A stretch of DNA of 64,000 nt from CAZKVJ01 sp964556225 (lineage in GTDB: Bacteria > Actinomycetota > Acidimicrobiia > Acidimicrobiales > Ilumatobacteraceae). Location: positions 81,489-145,488 of the forward strand of contig CAZKVJ010000009.1 of the NCBI GenBank assembly GCA_964556225.1. Reading direction: 5' to 3'. The notes below the pieces were generated by a model. The model saw nothing but the letters and a program-made list of their open reading frames with translations, had not been told where the DNA came from and made no database searches. Positions within the stretch are counted from its first letter, which is position 1, and every line of letters starts with the position of its first letter. Below, in pieces: positions 50,319 through 61,173 of the stretch. A program made the position numbers and the translations under genes.

Positions 50319-50813
50319 TCAGGTGGTGGACGCCGTCGGCATCCGCAGGTCGATCAGGAGCTTGGTGCGGTTCTCCACCACCGGGCGGACATCGAGCGGG
50401 CGGGCCAGCTCGTCGATGTCCACGTCGCGCCCGTCGCAGTCGACGAACGTGCGCGACTGCTCGACCTGCTCGGCCAGGCAGCTGGCATCGCGGTCCGCGG
50501 GGTAGGCGTAGAAGACCCGCCACCCCTGCGTGGGATCGTCACCTTGGTGGTCGAGCACGATCGCCCGAACCCCGCTCGGGCTGACGAGGTCAGGGAACAG
50601 GATGGGTCCGTCCTCGGCGACGATGTCGGCGATGGTCTCCACGTCGCCGACCTCGAAGGTGCGGTCGCCCAGGTTGGTGATGCGCTCGCCGTTGCCCGAG
50701 AGCCACGCCGCGATCCCCCAGAGCAGGCCGAACAGCACGGCGAAGAAGGCGATGCCGGCGAGGACGGGCACCACGGCCCGCGCCAGCGGGGAGCGCAGCT
50801 CGACGATCGGCAC
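50319..50813 (-). CDS. Membrane-anchored protein of unknown function
   Basis: 164 residues from GTG 50813. One helix (VVPVLAGIAFFAVLFGLLWGIAAWL) followed by an external domain with TFEVGDVETIADIVAEDGPILFPD, WRVFYAYPADRDASCLAEQVEQSRTFVDCDGRDVDIDELA. It contains two Cys but no Rieske CxH motifs. Overall layout resembles a Rieske-like or cytochrome-associated anchor, which I cannot support further. The 3' end is 10 bp from the flavodoxin stop. Confidence 0.6.
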   Translation of the reverse strand: MPIVELRSPLARAVVPVLAGIAFFAVLFGLLWGIAAWLSGNGERITNLGDRTFEVGDVETIADIVAEDGPILFPDLVSPSGVRAIVLDHQGDDPTQGWRVFYAYPADRDASCLAEQVEQSRTFVDCDGRDVDIDELARPLDVRPVVENRTKLLIDLRMPTASTT

Positions 50814-50870
50814 GCCCGGCAGTCTGCCGGTTGGTGCCGCGAGGTGCACGCCGCCTAGGGTCAGACGTTC

Positions 50871-51278
50871 GTGAAGCGGCCCTACCGAGTCGTCGTCGCC
50901 AAGCCGGGGCTCGACGGGCACGACCGCGGCGCGAAGACCATCACCAGGGCGTTGCGCGACGCCGGGTTCGAGGTCATCTACACCGGGCTCCACCAAACGC
51001 CGGAGCAGATCGCCGAGACCGCGCTCCAGGAGGACGCCGATGCCGTCGGGCTGTCGCTGCTGTCCGGCGCCCACCTCACCTTGTTCCCGCGGGTGATGGA
51101 GGAGATGCGTGCCCGTGACCTCGGCGACGTGCTCGTGTTCGGCGGTGGGGTGATCCCCGACGCCGACGCCCGGGTGCTGAAGGAGCAGGGCGTGGCCGAG
51201 ATCTTCGGACCGGGGTCGTCGCTGAAGGGCATCGCCGAGTGGCTCGAGACCGCGCTCGACGCGGCCGAGCCGGACTGA
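50871..51278 (+). CDS. Cobalamin B12-binding domain protein (methylmalonyl-CoA mutase small subunit)
   Basis: 135 residues from GTG 50871, the isolated C-terminal domain of a mutase. The B12-binding signature is VVVAKPGLDGHDRGAKTITRAL (DxHxxG), then GLHQTPEQIAETALQEDADAVGLSLLSGAHLTLFPRV (SxL) and LVFGGGVIPDADARVL (GG). As a separate subunit it would need an MCM catalytic partner encoded elsewhere. It lies 37 bp upstream of sucCD, which use succinyl-CoA, the mutase product. Confidence 0.88.
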   Translation: MKRPYRVVVAKPGLDGHDRGAKTITRALRDAGFEVIYTGLHQTPEQIAETALQEDADAVGLSLLSGAHLTLFPRVMEEMRARDLGDVLVFGGGVIPDADARVLKEQGVAEIFGPGSSLKGIAEWLETALDAAEPD

Positions 51279-51314
51279 TCCGACGCCAACGGAGCCGACG
51301 GAAAGGGAGCCATC

Positions 51315-52466
<1,152 letters not shown>

Positions 52467-52495
52467 GGATCGGCGGAGCGAGGAGGAGCGGAACA

Positions 52496-53392
<897 letters not shown>

Positions 53393-53398
53393 CGCCGC

Positions 53399-53875
53399 TC
53401 AGGCCGTCGGCGGCGGAGGCGGCGCGCTCGGCGGAGGTGGCGGCGGGGTGGCGCCCGGCGAGGCCGCCTTGGGAGAGCCGAGCACCTGGTCGCCCTTGCC
53501 GAGCAGGTCGAGCGTGGCGCCCACGGTCATCGCGATCGACCCGAGCAGCATGATCATCAGCCCGGCGCCCGTGTCGGCGAAGCCCTTGTCGACGATCAGC
53601 CACGCCAGCATGATCGCCAGCGCCACCACCCCCCAGGTGAAGCGGATCTGCTTCCACGTGAAGGTGAGCACCGGCTCGGGGAGCGCGACGCCACCGAGTC
53701 GGAGCCCCTGCTCGACGGCCATGGCGAGGCCGAGCAGCGCAGGGATGGTGGCGATCGGCAGAAGGCCGCTGCCCCACGCGCTCGTCTCACCGAGGAAGTC
53801 GAGGAACGAGAACAGGAACGTGACAGCGCCGCCGATCAGCATGACGAGTCCGGCGACGGTGAGCTTGCCCTTCAT
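53399..53875 (-). CDS. Small membrane protein with proline-rich tail
   Basis: 158 residues from ATG 53875, preceded by an excellent AGGAGGG. Four predicted helices (LTVAGLVMLIGGAVTFLFSFLDF, LLPIATIPALLGLAMAVEQGL, WGVVALAIMLAWLIV, GLMIMLLGSIAMTVGATLDLL) and a C-terminal tail of two Pro runs. The arrangement is common in actinobacteria, but the function is unknown. It converges on sucD with 6 bp between stops. Confidence 0.75.
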   Translation of the reverse strand: MKGKLTVAGLVMLIGGAVTFLFSFLDFLGETSAWGSGLLPIATIPALLGLAMAVEQGLRLGGVALPEPVLTFTWKQIRFTWGVVALAIMLAWLIVDKGFADTGAGLMIMLLGSIAMTVGATLDLLGKGDQVLGSPKAASPGATPPPPPPSAPPPPPTA

Positions 53876-53938
53876 GGCACCCTCCTCGGGTCGATGCCCG
53901 CTGGGGAGGGTAGACCCGTCGTGGCTATGGTCCGGGGG

Positions 53939-55444
53939 ATGCCCACCGCCCTGCTGTCCGTCTACGACAAGACCGGGATCGTCGAGCTCGGCCGGGGCCT
54001 GCACGAGCTCGGCTGGAAGCTGCTGTCGAGCGGCGGCACGGCCCGGGCGCTGGCCGATGCCGGACTCCCCGTCACCGACGTCGCCGAGCTCACCGGGTTC
54101 CCGGCGATCCTCGGCCACCGCGTCGTCACCCTGCACCCCAACGTCCACGGCGGCCTGCTCGCCGACCTCGACGACCCCGCCCACCGCGACGACCTGGCCC
54201 GCTTCGGGATCGAGCCCATCTCGCTGCTCGTGGTGAACCTGTACCCGTTCACCAGCCAGCCCGGGATCGAGCTGATCGACGTGGGCGGCCCGGCGATGGT
54301 GCGCGCCGCGGCGAAGAACCACGCCCACGTCGGCGTGGTGGTGGACCCCGCCGACTACCCGGTGGTGCTCGACGAGATCCGTTCGGCAGGTGCGCTCGGG
54401 CCGCAGCTGCGCCGGCGCCTGGCGCGTGACGCGTTCGCCCGCACCGCCGCGTACGACGCGGCGATCGTGTCGTGGCTCGACGCCACCGATCCGGCCGGCG
54501 CGCCGGCGCTGCCCCGCACCCTGCACCTGGCGCTCGAGCTGGCCCAGCCGCTGCGCTACGGGGAGAACCCACACCAGGCCGGCGCCCGGTATCGCCGCGC
54601 CGGTGCCACCAGCTGGTGGGACGGCGCCGTGCAGCACGGCGGCAAGGACCTGTCGTACCTCAACCTCTACGACACCGAGGCGGCTTGGAAGCTGGTGCAT
54701 CGCTTCGACGAGCCGGCGTGCGTGATCGTGAAGCATGCCAACCCGTGCGGGGTGGCGGTGGCGGCCGACATCGCCGCCGCCTACGTGGCGGCCAACGCCT
54801 GCGACCCGGTGAGCGCGTTCGGCGGCATCGTCGCCGCCAACCGAGAGGTGACCGTCGCGATGGCCGAGGCACTGGCCCCGGTGTTCACCGAGGTCGTAGT
54901 GGCGCCCGGCTACGAGCCCGGCGCGCTGGACGTGCTGACCGCGAAGAAGAACCTGCGAGTGCTCTCGGCCCCCGCCCCGACGGGCGCCACGCTCGACCTG
55001 CGCTCCATCGACGGTGGGCTGCTGGCACAGCAGGTCGACCCCATCGCCACCGACCGGTCGGCGTGGAAGGTGGTGACGCGGGCCCAGCCCACGGCCGAGC
55101 AGTGGGACGACCTGGTGTTCGCGTGGGTCGTGTGCGCGGTGGTGAGCTCCAACGCGATCGTCGTCGCGAAGGACCGCCAGGCGTTCGGCATCGGGGCCGG
55201 CCAGCAGAACCGGGTCGACTCCGCCCGCATCGCCGTGGCCCGCGCCGCTGGGCGGGTGGCGGGCGGCGTCGGGGCGAGCGACGCCTTCTTCCCATTCCGC
55301 GATGGGCTCGACGTGCTCGCCGAGGCCGGCGTGCGGGCGATCGTGCAGCCCGGCGGCAGCGTGCGCGACGACGAGGTGATCGCCGCCGCCGACGAGCACG
55401 GCATCGCGATGGTGCTCACGGGCGAGCGCCACTTCCGGCACTGA
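53939..55444 (+). CDS. purH: Bifunctional AICAR formyltransferase/IMP cyclohydrolase PurH
   Basis: 501 residues from ATG 53939. IMP cyclohydrolase start LLSVYDKTGIVELGRGLHELGWKLLSSGGTARAL, FPAILGHRVVTLHPNVHGG (usually TLHPKVHGG; here Asn replaces Lys), then the transformylase part with LRYGENPHQAGA, VIVKHANPCGVA, PVSAFGGIVAANREV, AIGxG-like GIGAGQQNRVDSARIA and SDAFFPFRDGLDVLAEAGV. Last two steps of purine synthesis. The Lys-to-Asn change is in a conserved site of the cyclohydrolase domain and should be noted. Confidence 0.95.
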   Translation: MPTALLSVYDKTGIVELGRGLHELGWKLLSSGGTARALADAGLPVTDVAELTGFPAILGHRVVTLHPNVHGGLLADLDDPAHRDDLARFGIEPISLLVVNLYPFTSQPGIELIDVGGPAMVRAAAKNHAHVGVVVDPADYPVVLDEIRSAGALGPQLRRRLARDAFARTAAYDAAIVSWLDATDPAGAPALPRTLHLALELAQPLRYGENPHQAGARYRRAGATSWWDGAVQHGGKDLSYLNLYDTEAAWKLVHRFDEPACVIVKHANPCGVAVAADIAAAYVAANACDPVSAFGGIVAANREVTVAMAEALAPVFTEVVVAPGYEPGALDVLTAKKNLRVLSAPAPTGATLDLRSIDGGLLAQQVDPIATDRSAWKVVTRAQPTAEQWDDLVFAWVVCAVVSSNAIVVAKDRQAFGIGAGQQNRVDSARIAVARAAGRVAGGVGASDAFFPFRDGLDVLAEAGVRAIVQPGGSVRDDEVIAAADEHGIAMVLTGERHFRH

Positions 55445-55477
55445 CGGTCCGCGGTGGGCCGGTAGCGTGGTCGACCC

Positions 55478-56338
55478 ATGGCCCGCATCGCCGACCTCCT
55501 CGCCAACGGGCGGACGTTCTCGTTCGAGTTCTTCCCGCCCAAGACGGACGCCGCGCAGCTCACGCTGGGGCGCACGATCGCCGAGCTCGAGCCGCTCACG
55601 CCGAGCTTCGTGTCGGTCACCTATGGAGCGGGAGGCGGCACCCGGCACCGCACTCGAGAGGTCGTCACCTGGGTGCGGCGGGAGACGCACATCACCCCGA
55701 TGGCGCACCTCACCTGCGTCGGCCACACGCGTGCCGAGATCGCCGAGATCCTGGCCCAGTACCGCGAGGCCGGCATCGAGAACCTGCTGGCGCTCGGCGG
55801 TGACCCGCCCGCCGACCCGGCCGACGTCCGTCCCACCGACTACACCTACGCGCTCGAGCTGATCGACGACATCGACCGAGCCGATCACTTCTGCGTCGGC
55901 GTCGCCGCTCACCCGGAGGTGCACCCCCGCTCACCGGATCGCGAGACCGATCGGCGGTTCTTGGCCGACAAGCTCCGCCGGGCCGACTTCGCCATCACCC
56001 AGTTCTTCTTCGAGACGGAGCACTACGTGCGCCTCGTCGACGAGCTGGCGGCGCTGGGCGTCGACAAGCCGATGATCCCGGGGATCATGCCGGTCACCAA
56101 CCGAAGCCAGGTCGAGCGCATGGCGCAGCTGTCGGGCGCCGCGTTCCCAGCCTGGCTGGCCGAGCGCCTGGCCGGCGCCACCGACGCCGACGAGGTCCGC
56201 CGGATCGGCGTCGAGGTGGCCACGAACCTGTGCGCCGAGCTGCTCGCCGCCGGGGCGCCGGGGTTGCACTTCTACACGCTCAACCGTTCCACTGCGACCC
56301 GCGAGATCTACGCCGCGCTCGGCCTACCGGCAGCGTGA
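55478..56338 (+). CDS. metF: 5,10-methylenetetrahydrofolate reductase (MetF family)
   Basis: 286 residues. FSFEFFPPKTDAAQLTLGRTI, VSVTYGAGGGTRHRT (FAD site), HLTCVGHTRAEIAEILAQY, ENLLALGGDPPAD, GVAAHPEVHPRSPD and ITQFFFETEHYVRLVDEL are all conserved MTHFR segments. Makes 5-methyl-THF for methionine synthesis. Close to purH, another folate-using enzyme. Confidence 0.94.
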   Translation: MARIADLLANGRTFSFEFFPPKTDAAQLTLGRTIAELEPLTPSFVSVTYGAGGGTRHRTREVVTWVRRETHITPMAHLTCVGHTRAEIAEILAQYREAGIENLLALGGDPPADPADVRPTDYTYALELIDDIDRADHFCVGVAAHPEVHPRSPDRETDRRFLADKLRRADFAITQFFFETEHYVRLVDELAALGVDKPMIPGIMPVTNRSQVERMAQLSGAAFPAWLAERLAGATDADEVRRIGVEVATNLCAELLAAGAPGLHFYTLNRSTATREIYAALGLPAA

Positions 56339-56378
56339 CCACCCAGGACCGGGTCTGAGTCGCGATACTGGAACGACC

Positions 56379-58373
56379 ATGGCCACCATTGCGACCCACC
56401 CGCGCCCCCGAGCGGCGCGCCCGGTCGCCAAGATGCCGTACCTGCCAGGGCTCGACGGCATCCGGGCGATCGCGGTGGGCCTGGTCATCCTCTACCACGC
56501 CAACCACGACTGGATGCCGGGCGGGTTCCTCGGTGTCGAGGTCTTCTTCGTCATCAGCGGCTACCTGATCACCCTGCTCCTGGTGTCCGAGCACCAGCGC
56601 ATCGGTCACATCGCGCTCGGCCAGTTCTGGCTGCGGCGGGCCCGCCGGCTGCTGCCCGCGCTGGCGGTCCTGCTGTTCGGCGTGGCGCTGTGGGCGTCGC
56701 TGTTCAAGCGAGACGAGCTCGGCGCCCTGCGCGGCGACCTGCTCGCCGGCATGTTCTACGTGAGCAACTGGTACCAGATCTGGGTCGGCCAGTCGTACTT
56801 CTCGAGCCTGGCGTGGGTGCCGTTGCGCCACCTGTGGTCGCTGGCCGTGGAGGAGCAGTTCTACCTGTTCTGGCCGCTCATCATGACGGCGGTCATGCGC
56901 CGCCGCCGCCCCGAGCGGCTTCCCGTGGTCGGGCTGTGGTTCTTCGGCGCGTCGGTGGTCACCACGGTGCTGATGGCCGTGCTCTACCAGCCGGGGCCCG
57001 TCGCCACGCCGGAGTCCACCCCCGGACAGTTCGTGACCGTGTTCGGCCGCCAGCTGGCCCGGATCGACATCGCCTACCTGAGCACCTTCACGCGGATGAG
57101 CGGCGTCCTGCTCGGCGCCGGGCTGGCGATGCTGTGGCGGCCGTGGGCCATCTCGCGCGCGCCGGCGGGGCGCAGCGGCGCGGCGTTCGACCTGATGGGC
57201 GTGCTCGGCCTGGTCGCGATCGGGTACATGACCTGGACGTTCCAGGCGGTGACGGTCGGCGAGGACGGCACCAGCGGCTACACGCTGCTCTACCGCGGCG
57301 GCTTCCTCCTGCTGGGGGTGGCGACCATGGCGCTGATCATGGCCGTGAGCCACCCGAAGTCGATACTGGGGCCGATCTTGCTCGGCAACGTGGTGCTGCG
57401 CTGGGTCGGCGAGCGCAGCTACGGGCTGTACCTGTACCACTGGCCCATCTTCCAGATCTACCGCGGCACGGCGACCGAGCCGCTGACCGTGACGCAGTTC
57501 GTGGTGCTGATGGTGGTCACGCTGGTCGTGACCGAGCTCTCGTACCACTTCATCGAGATGCCGGTGCGGCGGGGGCGTCTCGGCGTCTGGGTGCGCTCGC
57601 TCACGCGGCCCGCCCGGGGACCGGCGCGTCAGGGTCGGCGCGAGGCGTTCGGCGCTGCGGTGGTCGCCACCATGGCGCTGGCGTTCACGGGGGTCAGCGT
57701 CGCCACCGCCAAGGTGGAGATCAGCGACATCCAGGAGAGCGTCGAGGCCGGCGAGGCGTCGACCGTCGACCTCTCCGAGCTGTTCGCCAGCACGGTGCCC
57801 GGTACGTCGCCGGCCACCACGGCGGCGCCGGATCCAGCGGCCTCCACCGTCCCGGGCGAGACCACCACCGTGCCCACCACCGCTGCGCCGACCACGACGC
57901 TGCCGATCGAGCCGATCGACGTGTTCACGCTCGGCGACTCGGTCATGCTCGGCGCCGCGCCGGCACTCGAGCAGCGCGGCTACATCGTCAGCGCGGCGCA
58001 GAGCCGCCAGTTCAAAGAAGGCGTCGACATCCTGGCCCAGCTGAAGCAGGCGGGGCTCCTGGGCAACGTGGTCGTCGTCCACCTGGGGACCAACGGGCCG
58101 ACCAGCCAGGAGACGGTCGACGCCATGATGGCCCAGCTCACCGAGGTGCCGCTGGTGGTGTTCCTGACGCTGCGGGTGCCGAACCGTGGGTGGCAGGACC
58201 CGAACAACGCGCTGATCCGGGCGCTCGAGGACCGCCCGAACGTCAACGTGCTCGACTGGCAGGTGCTGAGCGAGGGCCACCCCGAGTGGTTCTACAGCGA
58301 CGGGACCCACCTGCGCCCCGAAGGGCAGCAGGCCTACGCCCAGCTCATCACCCAAGCCATCGGCCGCGCCTGA
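56379..58373 (+). CDS. Acyltransferase family protein with C-terminal SGNH domain (OafA-like)
   Basis: 664 residues. N-terminal Acyltransferase_3 domain of about ten helices starting YLPGLDGIRAIAVGLVILYHANHDWMPGGFLGVEVFFVISGYLIT (conserved RAIA, H, and G-F-xGVxxFFVISG), with ERSYGLYLYHWPIFQ further on. A Thr/Pro-rich linker (about 480-510) leads to an external SGNH hydrolase-like domain (DVFTLGDSVMLGAAPAL; YSDGTHLRPEGQQAY with the catalytic D-x2-H). Such proteins O-acylate cell-surface glycans. The gene ends 14 bp before the 58388 repeat. Confidence 0.9.
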   Translation: MATIATHPRPRAARPVAKMPYLPGLDGIRAIAVGLVILYHANHDWMPGGFLGVEVFFVISGYLITLLLVSEHQRIGHIALGQFWLRRARRLLPALAVLLFGVALWASLFKRDELGALRGDLLAGMFYVSNWYQIWVGQSYFSSLAWVPLRHLWSLAVEEQFYLFWPLIMTAVMRRRRPERLPVVGLWFFGASVVTTVLMAVLYQPGPVATPESTPGQFVTVFGRQLARIDIAYLSTFTRMSGVLLGAGLAMLWRPWAISRAPAGRSGAAFDLMGVLGLVAIGYMTWTFQAVTVGEDGTSGYTLLYRGGFLLLGVATMALIMAVSHPKSILGPILLGNVVLRWVGERSYGLYLYHWPIFQIYRGTATEPLTVTQFVVLMVVTLVVTELSYHFIEMPVRRGRLGVWVRSLTRPARGPARQGRREAFGAAVVATMALAFTGVSVATAKVEISDIQESVEAGEASTVDLSELFASTVPGTSPATTAAPDPAASTVPGETTTVPTTAAPTTTLPIEPIDVFTLGDSVMLGAAPALEQRGYIVSAAQSRQFKEGVDILAQLKQAGLLGNVVVVHLGTNGPTSQETVDAMMAQLTEVPLVVFLTLRVPNRGWQDPNNALIRALEDRPNVNVLDWQVLSEGHPEWFYSDGTHLRPEGQQAYAQLITQAIGRA

Positions 58374-58387
58374 CCCCCACCCCTCGC

Positions 58388-58436
58388 GTTCTGGTCCCAG
58401 GAAGTAGCGCTGAGCGCTACCAGTTGCTGCCAGAAC
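58388..58436. repeat. Copy 2 of the intergenic palindromic repeat, right arm diverged
   Basis: Left arm 58388-58411 is identical over 24 nt to that of the 34757 copy. The right arm 58413-58436 keeps its outer seven (CCAGAAC) and inner eight (AGCGCTAC) bases, but the middle nine differ (CAGTTGCTG instead of TTCCTGGGA). It again lies between convergent genes. The histidine kinase stop codon and its last codons are formed by the right arm. Confidence 0.8.
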
Positions 58437-59580
58437 GGGGGGTGAGTGGCAGGGTCATCACCATGCGGGTGCCGGGCGTGTGATCGGGGTCGACCACGAG
58501 GCTGCCGCCGTGGCGCTCGGCGATCTCACGGGCGATCGCCAACCCCAGTCCGGTGCCCCCGTCGTCCACGCTCCGGGCGTCGTCCAGGCGGGCGAAGCGG
58601 TCGAAGACCCGGTCGCGCTGATCGACCGGGATGCCCGGCCCGTCGTCGGTGACGGTCACGACCGCGCGGCCCGCCCGATCGGCGACGCCGAGGGCCACGG
58701 TCGTGACGGCGTGGCGGGCGGCGTTGTCGAGCAGGTTCTGCACGGCTCGTCGCAGCTGGGCGGGGTCGCCGTGGACCTGGACCGCCGACACGCCGGTGTT
58801 GTCGAGGCGTACTCCCGGCCGCGTGACGGTGCGATGAGCCTCGTCGAGGACGACGTCGTCGAGGTCGACCAGTTCGCCTCGCGTCGGCATCGCTCCGGCG
58901 TCGGCCCGGGCGAGGTGCGCCATGTCGTCGACGAGCCGCTGCAGCCCGATCGTCTGATCGAGGACCCGGCGATGGGTCGCCAGCGGATCGGCACCGTCGG
59001 GGTGGGCGAGGTCGACCTCGAGCTCGGTGCGCATCCGGGTGAGCGGGGTCCGCAGCTCGTGGGAGGCGTCGGCCACGAACTGCCGCTCGCGACGCGCCGC
59101 CTCCTCCACGGGTCGCAGCGTGCGGCCGACCAGCACCCAGGTCGTCGCCGCCAACGCCAGCGCCGCGGTGGGGATCGCCAGCAGCAGGGCGGCGATGACG
59201 GCGCCCGTCGCCTCGTCGATGTCGTCGGTGCGCCCGGAGACCTCGACCACGACGACTCCGGCACTGGCCGGCACCTCGACCCTGGCGACCCGGCGTGCGT
59301 CCCCGTCGTCGACGCCCCCGTTCGTGGCGAGCACGGTCCCGTCGGCGGCGACCACCCGAGCAACGTCGTCGTCGTCACCCTCGCTGAGCACGAGCACGTC
59401 CGGCAGGTCGCCGCGCCGCACGGCCGCAGCGATGGCCTGGGCCTGGTCGTCGAGGGAGTCATCGAGGTCGCGCAGCAGCAGCCGGCGCTGGACGACGACG
59501 ATCGCCAGCCCGGTAATCGCAAGCGTGGCGACGACCACTGCTGTCGCAAGGGCGGTGACCCGGAGCCGGACCGCCCTCAC
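58417..59580 (-). CDS. Sensor histidine kinase (OmpR-type two-component system)
   Basis: 387 residues from GTG 59580, overlapping the response-regulator stop (GTGA). Two helices (near 10-30 and 130-155) flank a short external domain; a HAMP-like segment follows. H box FVADASHELRTPLTRMRTELE, N box NLLDNAARHA, G1 DDGPGI, F box FDRFARLDDA, G2 GGTGLGLAIAREIAERHGG. The last few residues (RSGSNW) come from repeat copy 2 sequence. Confidence 0.93.
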   Translation of the reverse strand: MRAVRLRVTALATAVVVATLAITGLAIVVVQRRLLLRDLDDSLDDQAQAIAAAVRRGDLPDVLVLSEGDDDDVARVVAADGTVLATNGGVDDGDARRVARVEVPASAGVVVVEVSGRTDDIDEATGAVIAALLLAIPTAALALAATTWVLVGRTLRPVEEAARRERQFVADASHELRTPLTRMRTELEVDLAHPDGADPLATHRRVLDQTIGLQRLVDDMAHLARADAGAMPTRGELVDLDDVVLDEAHRTVTRPGVRLDNTGVSAVQVHGDPAQLRRAVQNLLDNAARHAVTTVALGVADRAGRAVVTVTDDGPGIPVDQRDRVFDRFARLDDARSVDDGGTGLGLAIAREIAERHGGSLVVDPDHTPGTRMVMTLPLTPRSGSNW

Positions 59581-60260
59581 GGGACGGCTCGGTCGTCGTC
59601 GACCCGGTATCCGGACCCGCGCACCGTCGTGAGCGTGTGGCGGCCCCAGGGTTCGTCGATCTTGCGCCGGACCCGCCCGACATAGACCTCGACGATGTTC
59701 GGGTCGCCGTCGAAGTCGTGCTCCCAGACGCCAGCGAGGATGTCGGCCTTCGACATCACCTGACCGCGGTGGCGCACGAGCAGCTCGAGCACCTGGAGCT
59801 CACGGGCAGTGAGCGACAGCTCGTGCTCACCGCGCCAGACGCGCCGGGCGGCGACGTCGAGGCGCAGGTCGCCGACCTCCATCGGGACCGGTGCGGCGGC
59901 CGCGCCCCGCCGGGCGGCGGCCCGAATGCGGGCGACCAGCACCGCAAAGGAGAATGGTTTGGTGAGGTAGTCGTCGGCGCCGGTGTCGAGCCCTTCGGCC
60001 TCGTCGAGCTCACCGTCCTTGGCGGTCAGCATGATGATCGGGGTCCAGTTCCCGTCGCGGCGGAGGTCGGCGCACACGCGGAAGCCGTTGCGGAGGGGGA
60101 GGAGCAGGTCGAGGACGATGACGTCGTAGCGCCCCTCGGAGGCCATCCAGTAGCCGTCGTCACCGTCGAGCGCGATGTCGACCGTGAACCCCTCGGCCTC
60201 GAGCCCCCGTCGCAGAGCGGCGACGATCGCCCGGTCGTCGTCGACCAAGAGCAGCTTCAT
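59577..60260 (-). CDS. OmpR-family response regulator
   Basis: 227 residues. Receiver domain MKLLLVDDDRAIVAALRRGLEAEGF, phospho-acceptor in DVIVLDLLLP, TAKDGELDEAEGLDTGADDYLTKPFSF; winged-helix output LSLTARELQVLELLVRHRGQVMSKADIL, NIVEVYVGRVRRKID, TVRGSGYRV. Divergent from a lipoprotein gene; the repeated CGTCAG between them is its probable binding site. Confidence 0.94.
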   Translation of the reverse strand: MKLLLVDDDRAIVAALRRGLEAEGFTVDIALDGDDGYWMASEGRYDVIVLDLLLPLRNGFRVCADLRRDGNWTPIIMLTAKDGELDEAEGLDTGADDYLTKPFSFAVLVARIRAAARRGAAAAPVPMEVGDLRLDVAARRVWRGEHELSLTARELQVLELLVRHRGQVMSKADILAGVWEHDFDGDPNIVEVYVGRVRRKIDEPWGRHTLTTVRGSGYRVDDDRAVP

Positions 60261-60296
60261 TGTGCGCCCCAGTGTGCCCGTCGTGGCTGAACGGCG

Positions 60297-60321
60297 CCTG
60301 ACATCGTCAGGCTCGCGTCAG
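60297..60321. promoter_or_regulatory. Probable response-regulator binding site
   Basis: CCTGAC-ATC-GTCAGG is a perfect inverted repeat (60297-60311), followed by a second CGTCAG (60316-60321) exactly 11 bp after the first (60305-60310). An 11-bp direct repeat on one face of the helix is the usual OmpR-family site. It is 37 bp upstream of the response-regulator ATG and 24 bp before the lipoprotein ATG. Confidence 0.5.
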
Positions 60322-60344
60322 CGTGCCCTGTGCACGCTGGTGAA

Positions 60345-61109
60345 ATGCGATCCCTTCGAACCCTCCTGCCGCTCGCGCTGGCCCTCGCGTCGTCGCTGAG
60401 TGCCGGCTGCGACGGTGACGACACCACAACCTGCGAGCCGCCGGATGAGCCGGTGATCGACCCTGGTGACGGCGGCAGCTACCGGCCCGACGTCGATCCC
60501 GCCGACTTCGTGACCGACATCGATCATCCCTACCTCCCGCTCACGGTCGGCTCCCGGTGGGTCTACGAGAGCGTCGGCGGCGAGGAGACCGAGCGAGTCG
60601 AGGTGGTGGTCACCGACGACCGGCGCGATGTCATGGGGATCAGCGCCGTCGTCGTGCGCGACAGCGTGTCCGTCGACGGTGAGGTGGTGGAGGACACGTT
60701 CGACTGGTTTGCCCAAGACCGGGTGGGCAACGTCTGGTACCTGGGCGAGGACAGCCGTGAGATCGATGGCGGCGAGGTCGTCTCGACCGAGGGATCCTGG
60801 GAAGCCGGGCTGGACGGGGCGCTGCCCGGCATCGTGATGCCTGCCGAGGCGGCCGTGGGCATGGCCTACCGCCAGGAGTACCGGGCGTGCGAGGCCGAGG
60901 ACATGGCCGAGGTGGTCGCCGTCGGGGAGCAGGTCACCGTCTCTGCCGGCTCCTTCAGCGAGGTTCTGATCACGCACGACTGGACGCCGCTGGAGCCGGA
61001 CGTGGTGGAGGAGAAGTCCTACGCTCGAGGGATCGGGTTGGTGCGAGAGCGGAAGCTGACCGGCGCCCCCGAGGAGCTGGTGCTCGTCGAGCACACCGCA
61101 TCGTCGTGA
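60345..61109 (+). CDS. Putative lipoprotein, likely output of the adjacent two-component system
   Basis: 254 residues from ATG 60345. Signal MRSLRTLLPLALALASSLSAGC, lipobox LSAGC. The mature domain has VDPADFVTDIDHPYLPLTVGSRWVYES, then VDTFDWFAQDRVGNVWYLGEDSREIDGGEVVSTEGSWEAG-like beta-rich segments (actual order EVVEDTFDWFAQD then GNVWYLGED). A conserved Cys and Glu-rich stretch RACEAEDMAEVV follows. Similar proteins occur in many actinobacteria and have unknown function. Its promoter holds the CGTCAG repeats. Confidence 0.75.
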   Translation: MRSLRTLLPLALALASSLSAGCDGDDTTTCEPPDEPVIDPGDGGSYRPDVDPADFVTDIDHPYLPLTVGSRWVYESVGGEETERVEVVVTDDRRDVMGISAVVVRDSVSVDGEVVEDTFDWFAQDRVGNVWYLGEDSREIDGGEVVSTEGSWEAGLDGALPGIVMPAEAAVGMAYRQEYRACEAEDMAEVVAVGEQVTVSAGSFSEVLITHDWTPLEPDVVEEKSYARGIGLVRERKLTGAPEELVLVEHTASS

Positions 61110-61173
61110 CCGGTGCCCCGTGGGGTGAACGGGGTTTCCTGCCGTCGGGACCGCCGGGCGTACGCTCGGGGGC

